Source: Oscillospiraceae bacterium (GTDB taxonomy: Bacteria; Bacillota; Clostridia; Oscillospirales; Oscillospiraceae). Taken from it: DNA of 64,000 bases. Below, piece by piece: positions 15,584 to 24,227 of this stretch; the first letter of the stretch is position 1, and each line of letters starts with the position of its first letter. Below the pieces are notes generated by a model. That model ran no database searches. It had not been told where the DNA came from and worked only from the letters and a program-made list of their open reading frames with translations. Position numbers and translations under genes: made by a program. The stretch is taken from positions 1 through 64,000 of the forward strand of contig JAFPWN010000026.1 of the NCBI GenBank assembly GCA_017412765.1, written 5' to 3'.

Positions 15584-16164
15584 CTGAGCGCCTTCTCGAT
15601 CTCAGCGATAAGCTCAGCTCTGCCCATGCCCTTTTCCGCCGAAAACGGCACGAGCGGAACGCTCTCATCAAGCGCGAGCGTTTCGCGTATGAGCGCGAGA
15701 TTCGGCTCGATCTCGCTCTTTTTGAGCTTGTCGAGCTTGTTTGCGGCGACTATCACGGGGCATTCGGTGTCCTTGAAGAACTTTGCCATCGTTTCATCGT
15801 CCTTCGTCGGCTTATGGCGCGCGTCAACGATGAGAACGCCGAGGGTGATAAGCCCCTTTTCCTGAAAATACGACTCCATGAGCCTCGCCCAGCGGTCGCG
15901 CTCCGCCTGACTGACCTTCGCGTAGCCGTAGCCCGGAAGGTCGGTGAGATACGCCGCAGAATCGACGAGGAAGTAGTTGATCTGGCTCGTCTTGCCGGGC
16001 TGTGCGCCGACTCTGGCAAAGTTTTTGCGCTGTATGAGCGTGTTTATGACCGAGCTTTTGCCGACGTTCGACCTGCCGGCAAAGGCGAGCTGCGGGCGCT
16101 TGTCGCGGATAAAATCCGCCGGTCTGACCGCGCTTTTTACAAATTCTGTCTTACGAAAATCCAT
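15580..16164 (-). CDS. engB: Ribosome biogenesis GTPase EngB/YsxC
   Basis: This essential GTPase assists late assembly of the 50S subunit. The 194 residues contain G1 GRSNVGKSS, G3 DLPGYGYAKV, G4 ANKLDK and G5 FSAEKG in order. The start ATG 16164 (MDFRKTEFVKSAV) has AGGAAA seven bases upstream; the frame is open to 16227 but that part lacks a Shine-Dalgarno. In related genomes engB follows lon directly; here an acyltransferase and a DUF6440 gene lie between them. Confidence 0.95.
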   Translation of the reverse strand: MDFRKTEFVKSAVRPADFIRDKRPQLAFAGRSNVGKSSVINTLIQRKNFARVGAQPGKTSQINYFLVDSAAYLTDLPGYGYAKVSQAERDRWARLMESYFQEKGLITLGVLIVDARHKPTKDDETMAKFFKDTECPVIVAANKLDKLKKSEIEPNLALIRETLALDESVPLVPFSAEKGMGRAELIAEIEKALR

Positions 16165-16281
16165 TTTGTTTTCCTGATTGTCTCTGTCCCGGATAAAAGT
16201 TGATCTGTATAAAAATGCAGACGGCATGCTTGCGCATAAGCTCAGACAGACGACGCTCTTTATCCTGCAGACTGATAATTG

Positions 16282-16458
16282 TTACCTGGCGTATCTTGGG
16301 TCAAGCAATGGTTTCCCATCCTTATCGACCAGCACCGTGAGACCGCCTATATTGGTCCAATGAGCTAATAAATACTGGACGCCCGTTTCTTTGTCAACGA
16401 TGATGCGAGTTCCTTCCACGAGACCTTTCTTTTCAACAAATTCAAACCTGTCATCCAT
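16282..16458 (-). CDS. DUF6440-like small protein
   Basis: This 58-residue gene begins at ATG 16458 with AGGAGG nine bases upstream and encodes MDDRFEFVEKKGLVEGTRII, then VDKETGVQYLLAHWTNIGGL and TVLVDKDGKPLLDPRYAR. The VDKETGVxYL and GGLTVLVDKDGKP motifs match my memory of DUF6440 proteins, whose function is unknown. It has its own promoter (16546-16517) and by eye a lower G+C than its neighbours. It lies between engB and the acyltransferase, suggesting a later insertion. Confidence 0.75.
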   Translation of the reverse strand: MDDRFEFVEKKGLVEGTRIIVDKETGVQYLLAHWTNIGGLTVLVDKDGKPLLDPRYAR

Positions 16459-16516
16459 TGCTTTTGCCTCCTGTCAGATTCCGATCTGTTTCGTTCCGCA
16501 ATCTCTGCATCTCTGC

Positions 16517-16546
16517 ATTATCAGCAAAAAAATATACTGCGTTCAA
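16517..16546 (-). promoter_or_regulatory. Promoter for the DUF6440 gene
   Basis: TTGAAC (16546-16541) and GATAAT (16522-16517) are spaced by 18 bases. An 8-base tandem repeat (GCAGAGAT twice, 16516-16501) follows just downstream. Confidence 0.5.
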
Positions 16547-16557
16547 ATAAAGCGTTG

Positions 16558-17598
16558 TCACGCTTTATCCCGGGCAGACACCGCTGATTTACGCAGCCCG
16601 GATAAAAACAAGCACATTGCGAAAATCAGAAGATACACCGCCGCGAATCTTACTGCAAGCGCAGGCCCGATCCCGCTTATTCCGATCAGGCTGATAAGAT
16701 GGTTTACCGCAAATATTATAAAAAGGTGTGAAAGATAGATCGTGTAGCTGTATCTGTCTGCAAGCCTTATGATCGCAGGCAAATTCCGCTTCTTCGAAAA
16801 ATACAGCGCCATCGAGTACAGAAACGCGATCGCCGCAGCGCAATAGATAAACTGGGTAAGATCGCCGCCGGGTAAATACCCTCTGCCCGTATAGTTCACA
16901 AAGCTGAAGCAGCCCTCCATTGCGGCTGCCGCAAAAAACGCGATAGCTATAAAGGCTCTGTTCTCCGTCAGAATTCTTTTGAACTCTTCGTAGTACCGCC
17001 CGGCGCAGCAGCCCATTACCCAATAGACAAGGTAAGTCGTAAACAGTCTGTCGTTATATTTAAAGCCCGGAACAAGCTGCGGCAGATACTGCCACATGAA
17101 CAGAGTAACAAGCAGGGCGCTTATTATCCGGAGCATCGGGTGAACCTTTTCCGACAATTTGCGGCTTATCGGCGTCAGAAGATAAAACTGCGAGATAATT
17201 ATAATGTAGTAAAACGGGCTTATGAGCGTTCCCAGAAGAATATGCCTTAAAAGATCGGCAAAGGAGAACTCATAGTAGCTAAAGGCGACAAAATAAGCGT
17301 AATAAACGCAATTCCACACAAGGTATGGGACGATTATTTTCCGAAATCTTCTCCGGTAAAAGCTCTTCCAATCCTCAGTGCCGCCGCTTTTCAGAAAAAG
17401 CTTCATGCCGCTGAGGAAGGTAAAGCCCTGAACTACGAACGCCGAAAAGCGCCACGGGAAGAAAATCGCGGCAAACTGCCAGCTTGAAGCGTCTGCATCG
17501 GCTATGGCATAGGAAAGAACGTGAATCAGTACAACAAGAAGGCAAAAGACCGCATTCAGAAGCGCTATTTCACTTTTTCTTTCCCGCTTGTCTTCCAT
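16558..17598 (-). CDS. Acyltransferase family 3 membrane protein
   Basis: The 346-residue polytopic protein (about ten membrane helices) matches the acyltransferase-3 family, which O-acylates sugars or envelope polymers. Visible signs are the N-terminal LNAVFCLLVVLIHVLSYA with the family's active-site-like His, an RRFRKIIVPYLVWNCVYY segment after helix 2-3, and RYSYTIYLSHLFIIFAVNH near the C-terminus. The target polymer cannot be told. It starts two bases after the lon stop, using GAGG inside the lon end, so it is probably co-transcribed with lon. Confidence 0.85.
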   Translation of the reverse strand: MEDKRERKSEIALLNAVFCLLVVLIHVLSYAIADADASSWQFAAIFFPWRFSAFVVQGFTFLSGMKLFLKSGGTEDWKSFYRRRFRKIIVPYLVWNCVYYAYFVAFSYYEFSFADLLRHILLGTLISPFYYIIIISQFYLLTPISRKLSEKVHPMLRIISALLVTLFMWQYLPQLVPGFKYNDRLFTTYLVYWVMGCCAGRYYEEFKRILTENRAFIAIAFFAAAAMEGCFSFVNYTGRGYLPGGDLTQFIYCAAAIAFLYSMALYFSKKRNLPAIIRLADRYSYTIYLSHLFIIFAVNHLISLIGISGIGPALAVRFAAVYLLIFAMCLFLSGLRKSAVSARDKA

Positions 17599-17600
17599 TT

Positions 17601-20015
17601 TTACTGCCTCAATAGTTTTGAATTTTCAGCTTTTTTTGCCGGCTTTTCGGGTAAAAGCGCCGGCTTTTGCACCTTTTTCGCAATTCTGAGCGCAAGCGGG
17701 ATAACGTCGTCGATCGAGTCTGCATAGCTGAAGGAGAGCTTTTCGCGCACGTTTTCGTCGATCTCCGCTATATCCGGCTCGTTCTCCTTCGGAACGACAA
17801 CGAGCTTCACGCCGCGGCGGAGCGCCGCCATAGTTTTCTCGCGCAGTCCGCCGATCGCAAGCACCCTGCCGGTCAGGGTTATCTCGCCGGTCATGGCGAT
17901 ATCGCGCCGCACGGGCGCGCCTGTGAGAGCGGAGATTACCGCGATGGCGATGGTGATACCTGCCGAGGGGCCGTCCTTCGGAACTGCGCTCTCGGGGAAA
18001 TGGATGTGGATATCCTTGCTTTTGTAGAACTCCGGGTCGATGCCGAGCGCCTTCGCTCTCGCGCGGATGCAGCTCACAGCCGCCTGCGCGGATTCGGTCA
18101 TCACCTTGCCGAGATTGCCGGTAAGCTCGATCTTGCCGGTGCCTTCAAGGGCGACTGCCTCGACTTCAAGGATCTCTCCGCCTACCTGCGTCCACGCAAG
18201 TCCGTTGACCACGCCGACTCTGTCGCTCTTCGCGTTCGCCTCCGGCTTGAATTTCGCCGCGCCGAGGAGAGCTTCAAGGTTTTCGGGCTTTACGGAGAGC
18301 CCGGCGCCCTCGCCGGTGGCTATGCGCTCATCACACTTGCGGCACAGAGCCGCGATCTCGCGCTCAAGCTGGCGAACGCCCGATTCTCTCGTGTACTGAG
18401 CGATGAGCGCGCGCACCGCGGCGTCGGAAACGCGGAAGCTTCTGCCGTCAAGTCCGTGCTTTTTGCGCATTTTCGGAATGAGATGATTTTTAGCGATCAT
18501 CACCTTTTCCTCGTCGGTATATGAGCCGAGCTCGATGACCTCCATTCTGTCAAGGAGCGGGCGGGGAATGGTGTCGAGTGTGTTCGCCGTCATTATGAAC
18601 ATAACGTTTGAAAGGTCGAACGGCACCTCAAGGAAGTGATCGCGGAAGGTGGTGTTCTCAACGGGATCGAGCGCCTCAAGCAGCGCGGCAGACGGGTCTC
18701 CGCGATAGTCGGAGCCGAGCTTGTCGATCTCGTCGAGCAGAAGTATCGGGTTATTGGAGCCGGACTGCGTCACGGCAGTCATGATCCTGCCGGGCATCGC
18801 TCCGACGTAGGTCTTTCTGTGACCGCGGATCTCCGCCTCGTCGTGAACTCCGCCGAGGCTCATGCGGGCAAGCTTGCGGTTCGTCGCGTGGGCGACGGAC
18901 ATGGCAATGCTCGTCTTTCCGACTCCCGGAGGGCCGACAAGGCAGAGTATCGCGCCCTTGACGTCCGGCGCGACCTTGCGGACGGAGAGAAATTCGAGGA
19001 TCCTCTCCTTGACCTTCGTAAGTCCGTAATGCTCCTTGTCGAGTATCTTTTTCGCCGCCGCGATATCGAGCCGCTCCTCGGTAGAAGAGTGCCACGGAAG
19101 CGCGAGCACAGCGTCGAGCCAGCCGCGTATAACGGAAGCCTCGGAAGAGCCGAAGGGCTGCTTAGCGAGGCGGTCTGTCTCCTTAAACAGCTTCTCCTCG
19201 ATCTCCTGCGGGAGCGAGAGAAGCGCGATCTTTTCTCTGTATTCGTCGATGTCGGAGCTGTCGTCGTCCCCGAGCTCCGCGCGCAGGACGTTGATCTCCT
19301 CGCGGATGTACTGCTCGCGGTGCATATTTCCGAGGCGGTCATTGAGCTTTTTATTGAGCTCGTCGCGTATCTTTATTATGTCGAGCTGCTCGCTCAGAAG
19401 CGTAAGCACCCGGGTCAGCCTCGCCGCCGGGTCGAGCATTTCAAGCAGCTCCTGCTTAACGCGGTAATCTACGTTGAGATTCTGGGCGATATAGTCGGCT
19501 ATGTAGCCCGGCTCGCCGCGCAGGGCGAGAGATATCATGACCTCTGGAGTTTCGCGCTCTGTTGCGGCAAGAAATTCGCCGAACATATCTATCGCGCTGC
19601 CGATGAGCGCCTTGACCTCGGCGTCCTTCGCCTCGGTGGGCATATCCGGCACCCGCGCGACGGTCGCTGAAGCGTACTTTGCGCCGTGGGACACGTTGAG
19701 TATCCTCGCTCTCGCAACGCCCTCGACTATAACGCGCATATTGCTGTCGCCGCCGCGGATAAACTGCCGCACCTCGCATATAACGCCGACGTGATATAGG
19801 TCAGCCGCAATAGGTCTGTCCTTCAGCGCGTCGCGCTGGCTGACGAGAAATATCCGCCTCGAGCCGCCGCTCGCCTTTTCTACCGCGGCGACTGAGCTTG
19901 CCCGCTCGACGTCAAACCCCATTCCCATCCTGGGAAAGACGGTAAGCCCGCGCAGGGGCAGCATAGGCAGCGTTTCAAGTGCGTTTTCTTCGATTATTTC
20001 AGTTTTTTTCTGCAT
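17601..20015 (-). CDS. lon: ATP-dependent protease Lon
   Basis: LonA degrades misfolded and regulatory proteins as a cytosolic hexamer. The 804 residues show the N-terminal substrate domain (LPMLPLRGLTVFPRM onward), AAA+ Walker A GPPGVGKTSIA and Walker B ILLLDEIDK, and the C-terminal protease domain with PKDGPSAGITIA carrying the catalytic Ser. ATG 20015 (MQKKTEIIEEN) is chosen; the frame is open to 20150, but those codons run into a MITE-like element and give an implausible N-terminus. An AGGT about ten bases upstream is a modest ribosome site. Confidence 0.96.
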   Translation of the reverse strand: MQKKTEIIEENALETLPMLPLRGLTVFPRMGMGFDVERASSVAAVEKASGGSRRIFLVSQRDALKDRPIAADLYHVGVICEVRQFIRGGDSNMRVIVEGVARARILNVSHGAKYASATVARVPDMPTEAKDAEVKALIGSAIDMFGEFLAATERETPEVMISLALRGEPGYIADYIAQNLNVDYRVKQELLEMLDPAARLTRVLTLLSEQLDIIKIRDELNKKLNDRLGNMHREQYIREEINVLRAELGDDDSSDIDEYREKIALLSLPQEIEEKLFKETDRLAKQPFGSSEASVIRGWLDAVLALPWHSSTEERLDIAAAKKILDKEHYGLTKVKERILEFLSVRKVAPDVKGAILCLVGPPGVGKTSIAMSVAHATNRKLARMSLGGVHDEAEIRGHRKTYVGAMPGRIMTAVTQSGSNNPILLLDEIDKLGSDYRGDPSAALLEALDPVENTTFRDHFLEVPFDLSNVMFIMTANTLDTIPRPLLDRMEVIELGSYTDEEKVMIAKNHLIPKMRKKHGLDGRSFRVSDAAVRALIAQYTRESGVRQLEREIAALCRKCDERIATGEGAGLSVKPENLEALLGAAKFKPEANAKSDRVGVVNGLAWTQVGGEILEVEAVALEGTGKIELTGNLGKVMTESAQAAVSCIRARAKALGIDPEFYKSKDIHIHFPESAVPKDGPSAGITIAIAVISALTGAPVRRDIAMTGEITLTGRVLAIGGLREKTMAALRRGVKLVVVPKENEPDIAEIDENVREKLSFSYADSIDDVIPLALRIAKKVQKPALLPEKPAKKAENSKLLRQ

Positions 20016-20042
20016 AAAAGAATACCTGTATTTAAAAGGGTA

Positions 20043-20204
20043 AGGCAATTCCACGTAAATCCGCGAGAAATAATTGCGAGACGATTTGAGTTCGCAAAAA
20101 GGCATTTTTTCGCAGAAATACTTTGTGTATTTCAAGGAAAAATAACGCATTTGCGGCTCAAATCAGCCGCAAGGATTTGAAGCGGCATTTATGGGGAATT
20201 GCCT
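20043..20204. mobile_element. MITE-like element in the lon leader
   Basis: The ~162-bp segment has 18-base terminal inverted repeats matching at 15 positions (left AGGCAATTCCACGTAAAT at 20043-20060, right ATTTATGGGGAATTGCCT at 20187-20204) and an internal hairpin TTGCGGCT/AGCCGCAA (20151-20172). It has no coding capacity beyond an open reading of the lon frame. No clear target duplication is visible. Its right end abuts the clpX terminator hairpin. Confidence 0.6.
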
Positions 20205-20206
20205 GC

Positions 20207-20236
20207 GGAGCGTACTGTAAAAATACGGTACGCTCC
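20207..20236 (-). terminator. Hairpin after clpX
   Basis: GGAGCGTACTGTA/TACGGTACGCTCC (20207-20219 and 20224-20236) forms a near-perfect stem seven bases past the clpX stop. On the minus strand the expected U-run is missing; the MITE-like element starts two bases later. Confidence 0.55.
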
Positions 20237-20243
20237 TCGTTGA

Positions 20244-21515
20244 TTACTCTGCTTTCAATATTTCCGGGTCTATCTCGGCCTTGCGGTGGTGTACCTTGGG
20301 CTTTGCGCCCTCCGTCACGCACTCCTTTGTGACCGTTACCCTGTCGATGCGCTCGTCGGACGGCACCTCGTACATGATGTCAGTCATGATGCGCTCTACG
20401 ACGCTTCTGAGTCCTCTCGCGCCGATATCAAGCTCGATCGCCTTGTCTGCGATCGCCTCAAGCGCCTCCTCGTCAAACTCGAGGCTCACGCCGTCGTATT
20501 TCATGAGGGTCTTGTACTGGCGCGTGAGTGCGTTTTTCGGCTCCTTGAGTATGCGCACGAGATCGTCGCGCCCGAGCTGACGCATCGGAACGATGACCGG
20601 CATACGGCCGATAAGCTCGGGAATTATGCCGAACTTCTGGAGATCGTGGCTTCTTACAGACGCCATTATCTCGCTCACGTCCGTCTCCTTCTTCGACTTT
20701 ATCTCGGCGCCGAAGCCCATCGCCTTTTTGTCGAGCCTCTGCTCGACTATCTTCTCGATGCCGTCAAAGGCGCCGCCGCAGATAAACAGAATGTTCTTCG
20801 TGTCGATGGAGATGAACTCCTGCTGCGGATGCTTTCTGCCGCCCTGAGGAGGCACGTTAGAGATCGTGCCCTCGAGGATCTTGAGAAGAGCCTGCTGAAC
20901 TCCCTCGCCCGAAACGTCGCGGGTGATGGAGGTGTTCTCGCTCTTGCGCGCGATCTTGTCGAGCTCGTCGATATAGATTATGCCGCGCTCGGCGAGCGGA
21001 ACGTTGAAGTCCGCGCTCTGGAGAAGGCGCAGGAGAATGTTCTCGACGTCCTCTCCGACGTAGCCCGCCTCAGTGAGCGTCGTCGCGTCAGCGATCGCAA
21101 ACGGCACCTGGAGCATTCTGGCAAGCGTCTGCGCAAACAGCGTCTTGCCGGAGCCGGTCGGGCCGATTATGAGGACGTTCGACTTCTGAAGCTCGGTGTC
21201 GGTCGCCGGCGACGAGATGCGCTTGTAGTGGTTATATACCGCAACGGCGATGGATTTCTTCGCCTCGTCCTGCCCGATGATATACTCATCGAGATATTCC
21301 TTTATCTCACGGGGCTTCGGAACGTTCTGCAGGGCCTCGACGGGATCAAGCTCATTGTAGCTCATGTCGGGATAGTCCTCGCCGATTATATCGGCGCACA
21401 GGCGGACGCACTCGTTGCAGATATAGACTCCCTGACCGCCGATAAGGCGGTCTACCTCGTTCTCACTCTTCCCGCAAAAGCTGCAGCGCGCGTACTTTTC
21501 GGTATTTTTTGGCAT
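20244..21515 (-). CDS. clpX: ATP-dependent Clp protease ATP-binding subunit ClpX
   Basis: ClpX is the hexameric AAA+ unfoldase that feeds substrates to ClpP. The 423 residues have the N-terminal zinc domain [11 protein letters not shown]...[10 protein letters not shown] (C4 ligands), Walker [13 protein letters not shown], Walker [11 protein letters not shown], and [11 protein letters not shown] with the ClpP-contacting IGF-type loop replaced by MGFGAEI. The C-terminal sensor-2 region contains [18 protein letters not shown] precedes the ATG, and it lies seven bases after clpP. Confidence 0.97.
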   Translation of the reverse strand: MPKNTEKYARCSFCGKSENEVDRLIGGQGVYICNECVRLCADIIGEDYPDMSYNELDPVEALQNVPKPREIKEYLDEYIIGQDEAKKSIAVAVYNHYKRISSPATDTELQKSNVLIIGPTGSGKTLFAQTLARMLQVPFAIADATTLTEAGYVGEDVENILLRLLQSADFNVPLAERGIIYIDELDKIARKSENTSITRDVSGEGVQQALLKILEGTISNVPPQGGRKHPQQEFISIDTKNILFICGGAFDGIEKIVEQRLDKKAMGFGAEIKSKKETDVSEIMASVRSHDLQKFGIIPELIGRMPVIVPMRQLGRDDLVRILKEPKNALTRQYKTLMKYDGVSLEFDEEALEAIADKAIELDIGARGLRSVVERIMTDIMYEVPSDERIDRVTVTKECVTEGAKPKVHHRKAEIDPEILKAE

Positions 21516-21522
21516 CAGGCAG

Positions 21523-22104
21523 TTACCTCTTTGTAATGACCTTGTCGATAAGTCCGAACTCGAGAGCCTCCTCGGCGGTCATGAAGTTATCGCGCTCGGT
21601 CGCCTCGCGGATAACGTCGATGCTCTTGCCGGTGTTCTCCGCGAGGATCTTGTTGAGATTCTCTTTGATGCGGAGGATGTTCTCGGCGTGGATGCGGATA
21701 TCGGTCGCCTGACCCTGAAAGCCGCCGGAGGGCTGATGGATCATGATCTCGGAGTTCGGGAGGGCTATCCTCTTGCCCTTTGCGCCGGCAGAGAGCAGGA
21801 ACGCGCCCATGGAAGCTGCAAGACCGACGCAGATCGTGGAAACGTCGGGCTTTATATACTGCATGGTATCGTAGATCGCCATGCCCGCAGTAACGGAGCC
21901 GCCGGGGGAATTGATATAAAACTGGATGTCCTTATCCGGATCCGCAGCCTCGAGATAGAGGAGCTGCGCAACTACGAGGGACGCGGTCGCGTCGTTGACC
22001 TCCTCGCCGAGGAAGATTATGCGGTCGTTTAAGAGGCGGGAGAAAATATCGTAGCTTCTCTCGCCGCGGCTCGTCTGTTCAACTACATAGGGAATAAGTG
22101 CCAT
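21523..22104 (-). CDS. clpP: ATP-dependent Clp protease proteolytic subunit ClpP
   Basis: ClpP is the serine protease chamber (tetradecamer) partnered by ClpX. The 193 residues match the family length. Catalytic S98 is in [10 protein letters not shown]123 in MIHQPSGG and the Asp about 172 in the C-terminal helix. The start has AAGGAG about nine bases upstream. It follows tig by a ~53-base gap and precedes clpX. Confidence 0.98.
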   Translation of the reverse strand: MALIPYVVEQTSRGERSYDIFSRLLNDRIIFLGEEVNDATASLVVAQLLYLEAADPDKDIQFYINSPGGSVTAGMAIYDTMQYIKPDVSTICVGLAASMGAFLLSAGAKGKRIALPNSEIMIHQPSGGFQGQATDIRIHAENILRIKENLNKILAENTGKSIDVIREATERDNFMTAEEALEFGLIDKVITKR

Positions 22105-22157
22105 TATTGATTCTCCTTGTTATTTGCTCTGTAAAATATAGCCGGTCAGGCGGAGAA

Positions 22158-23468
22158 TTATTCAGCCTCGGCGGTATCCTCGGCTTTTTTCTCCTTCTCG
22201 ACCTTCGCGTTTGCAAGGACGTAGTCCTTTGCCTTGTCGATAACGAGGCCGGTCTTGACGGAATCGGCGGAAACAGCCTTGCGGATGGACTCGATATCCA
22301 TACCGTACTGGTCGGCAAGGCGCTTATACTCACCCTCGACGTCCTCGTCGGTCACCTCAAACTTCTCGATCTTTGCGATGTACTCATAAGCGAGATCAGC
22401 CTTGATCTCCTTCTCGGCGGTCGGGCGAAGCTCTACGCGGAGCATCTCCTCGCTCATGCCCATCATCTTGAGATAAGTATCGAAATCCATGCCCTGGGTG
22501 GAAATGTTGTACTTGAAGTTGCCGATCATGTTATCGACGTGATCCTCGATCATAGCGTCGGGGATATCGCCCTCGACCTTATCAACGAGGCGGCTCAGAA
22601 CGACGTTCCTGAAAGCCTCCTCTGCCTCGCTCTTGCGCTTTGCGGTGAGGTCGGCCTTGACGGAGTCCTGATACTCCTTGAGGGTGTCGAACTCACTTAC
22701 GTCCTTGGCGAACTCATCGTCCAGCTCGGGAAGGATCTTCTCCTTTACGTTCTTTACGGTGACCTTGAAGGTCGCGTCCTTGCCGGCAAGCTCGGGAGCG
22801 TACTCGGTCGGGAAGGTCACGTTTACGTCGAGGCTGTCGCCGGTCTTTTTGCCGATGATCTGCTCCTCGAAGCCGGGGATGAAGGTGCCGGAGCCGAGCT
22901 CGAGATCATAGTCCTCGCCCTTGCCGCCCTCGAAAGGAACTCCTTCCATAAAGCCCTCGAAGTCGATGGTGGCGATGTCGCCCTTCTTCGCCTTGCGCTC
23001 AACGGTCTCAACTCTGGCGTTCTGCTCTCTGACCTTGTCGATCTCGCGGTCGATATCCTTTTTGAGTACCTTGACAGCGGGCTTCGGAGCCTCGATGCCC
23101 TTGTAATCCTTTACGACCACCTCGGGATAGAGCGCGACGACGAACTTAACGGTGAGGTTCTTTTCCTCGCCGATCTTCATATCTGCGATGCCGGGTCTGC
23201 CGACGACGTCGAGCTTCTGCTCGGAAACGCCGAACTGGAGCATCTCCGGATAGAGCTCCTCGGCGGCGTCCTCATAAAACGCGCCGGTGCCGTACATTGC
23301 CTCGATCATCTTGCGGGGAGCCTTGCCCTTGCGGAAGCCGGGGATGCTGATGCGGGCGCGGCCCTTGAGATACGCCTTGTTTACGGCAGCCTCAAACTCC
23401 TCTGCGGTCGCCTCAACGGTAAGCTCGGCGGTGTTTTTCTCTTTTTTCTCAAAGTTCTTGACTATCAC
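22158..23468 (-). CDS. tig: Trigger factor
   Basis: This ribosome-bound chaperone and peptidyl-prolyl isomerase has 436 residues. The N-terminal ribosome-binding domain carries the signature IPGFRKGKAPRKMIE (about 45-60, the L23 contact). The FKBP-like domain spans about 150-245 (KGDIATIDFEGFMEGVPFEGG), and the long helical C-terminal domain ends in an acidic tail. The start is GTG 23468 with AGGAGG nine bases upstream and a good promoter at 23534-23506. It heads tig-clpP-clpX-lon. Confidence 0.96.
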   Translation of the reverse strand: MIVKNFEKKEKNTAELTVEATAEEFEAAVNKAYLKGRARISIPGFRKGKAPRKMIEAMYGTGAFYEDAAEELYPEMLQFGVSEQKLDVVGRPGIADMKIGEEKNLTVKFVVALYPEVVVKDYKGIEAPKPAVKVLKKDIDREIDKVREQNARVETVERKAKKGDIATIDFEGFMEGVPFEGGKGEDYDLELGSGTFIPGFEEQIIGKKTGDSLDVNVTFPTEYAPELAGKDATFKVTVKNVKEKILPELDDEFAKDVSEFDTLKEYQDSVKADLTAKRKSEAEEAFRNVVLSRLVDKVEGDIPDAMIEDHVDNMIGNFKYNISTQGMDFDTYLKMMGMSEEMLRVELRPTAEKEIKADLAYEYIAKIEKFEVTDEDVEGEYKRLADQYGMDIESIRKAVSADSVKTGLVIDKAKDYVLANAKVEKEKKAEDTAEAE

Positions 23469-23505
23469 TGGATGTTCCTCCTAATGTATTTTGCAAAATC
23501 GGTAT

Positions 23506-23534
23506 ATTATAGCATTCTTTTTCAGGTTTGTAAA
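23506..23534 (-). promoter_or_regulatory. Promoter for tig
   Basis: TTTACA (23534-23529) and a perfect TATAAT (23511-23506) are 17 bases apart, 38 bases before the tig start. Confidence 0.65.
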
Positions 23535-23539
23535 TAGGG

Positions 23540-24223
23540 TTATCCGACCAAAACCGGCCTGAAGCCGACGTGATCCGCGGAAATAAGGCGGTATTCCACG
23601 CCGTCCGCCTCGCCCTCGTAGGCGTACTGGCAGCCGGAGCCGTGGATGTGACCGTAGTAGCAGCGCTTCACGCCGTACTTATGAAGCAGCTCCACCATCT
23701 CGCGCGAGTAATATTTGCCGTAAAACGGCGGATAGTGCAAAAATACGACCTTTTCGCCCTCTCCGGCGGCTCTGAGGCTCGCCTCAAGGCGCAGTATCTC
23801 GCGCGCCATTATCTTTTTATCGTGGTCTGTGCCGCCCTCGGCCGGGCAGAACCAGCCCCTCGTTCCGCATACCCACACTCCGTCCGTGAAAAAGGCGTTG
23901 TTATTGAGTATTTCGATGGAGCTGAGCCCGTTCTCCTCAAAAAACTTTTTGGCTTTCGACGCGGTAGACCACCAGAAATCGTGATTGCCCTTGAGGATTA
24001 TCTTCCTGCCGGGAAGCGCGTCGATGAAGCGGAAATCCTCAAGGCAGTCCTGTATCGCCATGCCCCAGGTGAGGTCGCCCGCGATGACGGTAGTATCCTC
24101 CGGCCGGACGATCCTGAAGTTCTCCCTGAGCTTTTCCGCGTGTCCCTCCCAACCGGGGCCGAAGATGTCCATCGGCTTGTCCGCCTCGAAGGAGAGGTGC
24201 AGGTCGCCAATAACGTACAGCAT
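23540..24223 (-). CDS. Metallophosphoesterase
   Basis: This 227-residue calcineurin-like phosphoesterase has the ordered metal motifs GDLHL (6-10), GDLTW, KGNHDFWW and, near the C-terminus, FLHYPP and YYGHIHG. The two-metal site is complete, so it should be active. Clostridial relatives of this length have no settled substrate. It follows thrC by four bases (GAGGTAAAACG before its ATG) and stops about 70 bases before tig. Confidence 0.9.
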   Translation of the reverse strand: MLYVIGDLHLSFEADKPMDIFGPGWEGHAEKLRENFRIVRPEDTTVIAGDLTWGMAIQDCLEDFRFIDALPGRKIILKGNHDFWWSTASKAKKFFEENGLSSIEILNNNAFFTDGVWVCGTRGWFCPAEGGTDHDKKIMAREILRLEASLRAAGEGEKVVFLHYPPFYGKYYSREMVELLHKYGVKRCYYGHIHGSGCQYAYEGEADGVEYRLISADHVGFRPVLVG

Positions 24224-24227
24224 CGTT

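Noticed and set aside
20286..21536. 416-codon plus-strand frame opposite clpX
   Set aside because: Shadow; clpX has complete zinc and AAA+ motifs on the minus strand.
22098..23537. 479-codon open frame on the plus strand opposite tig
   Set aside because: It is the mirror of trigger factor; strong third-position G/C bias keeps the opposite frame open, and it lacks motifs or a ribosome site.
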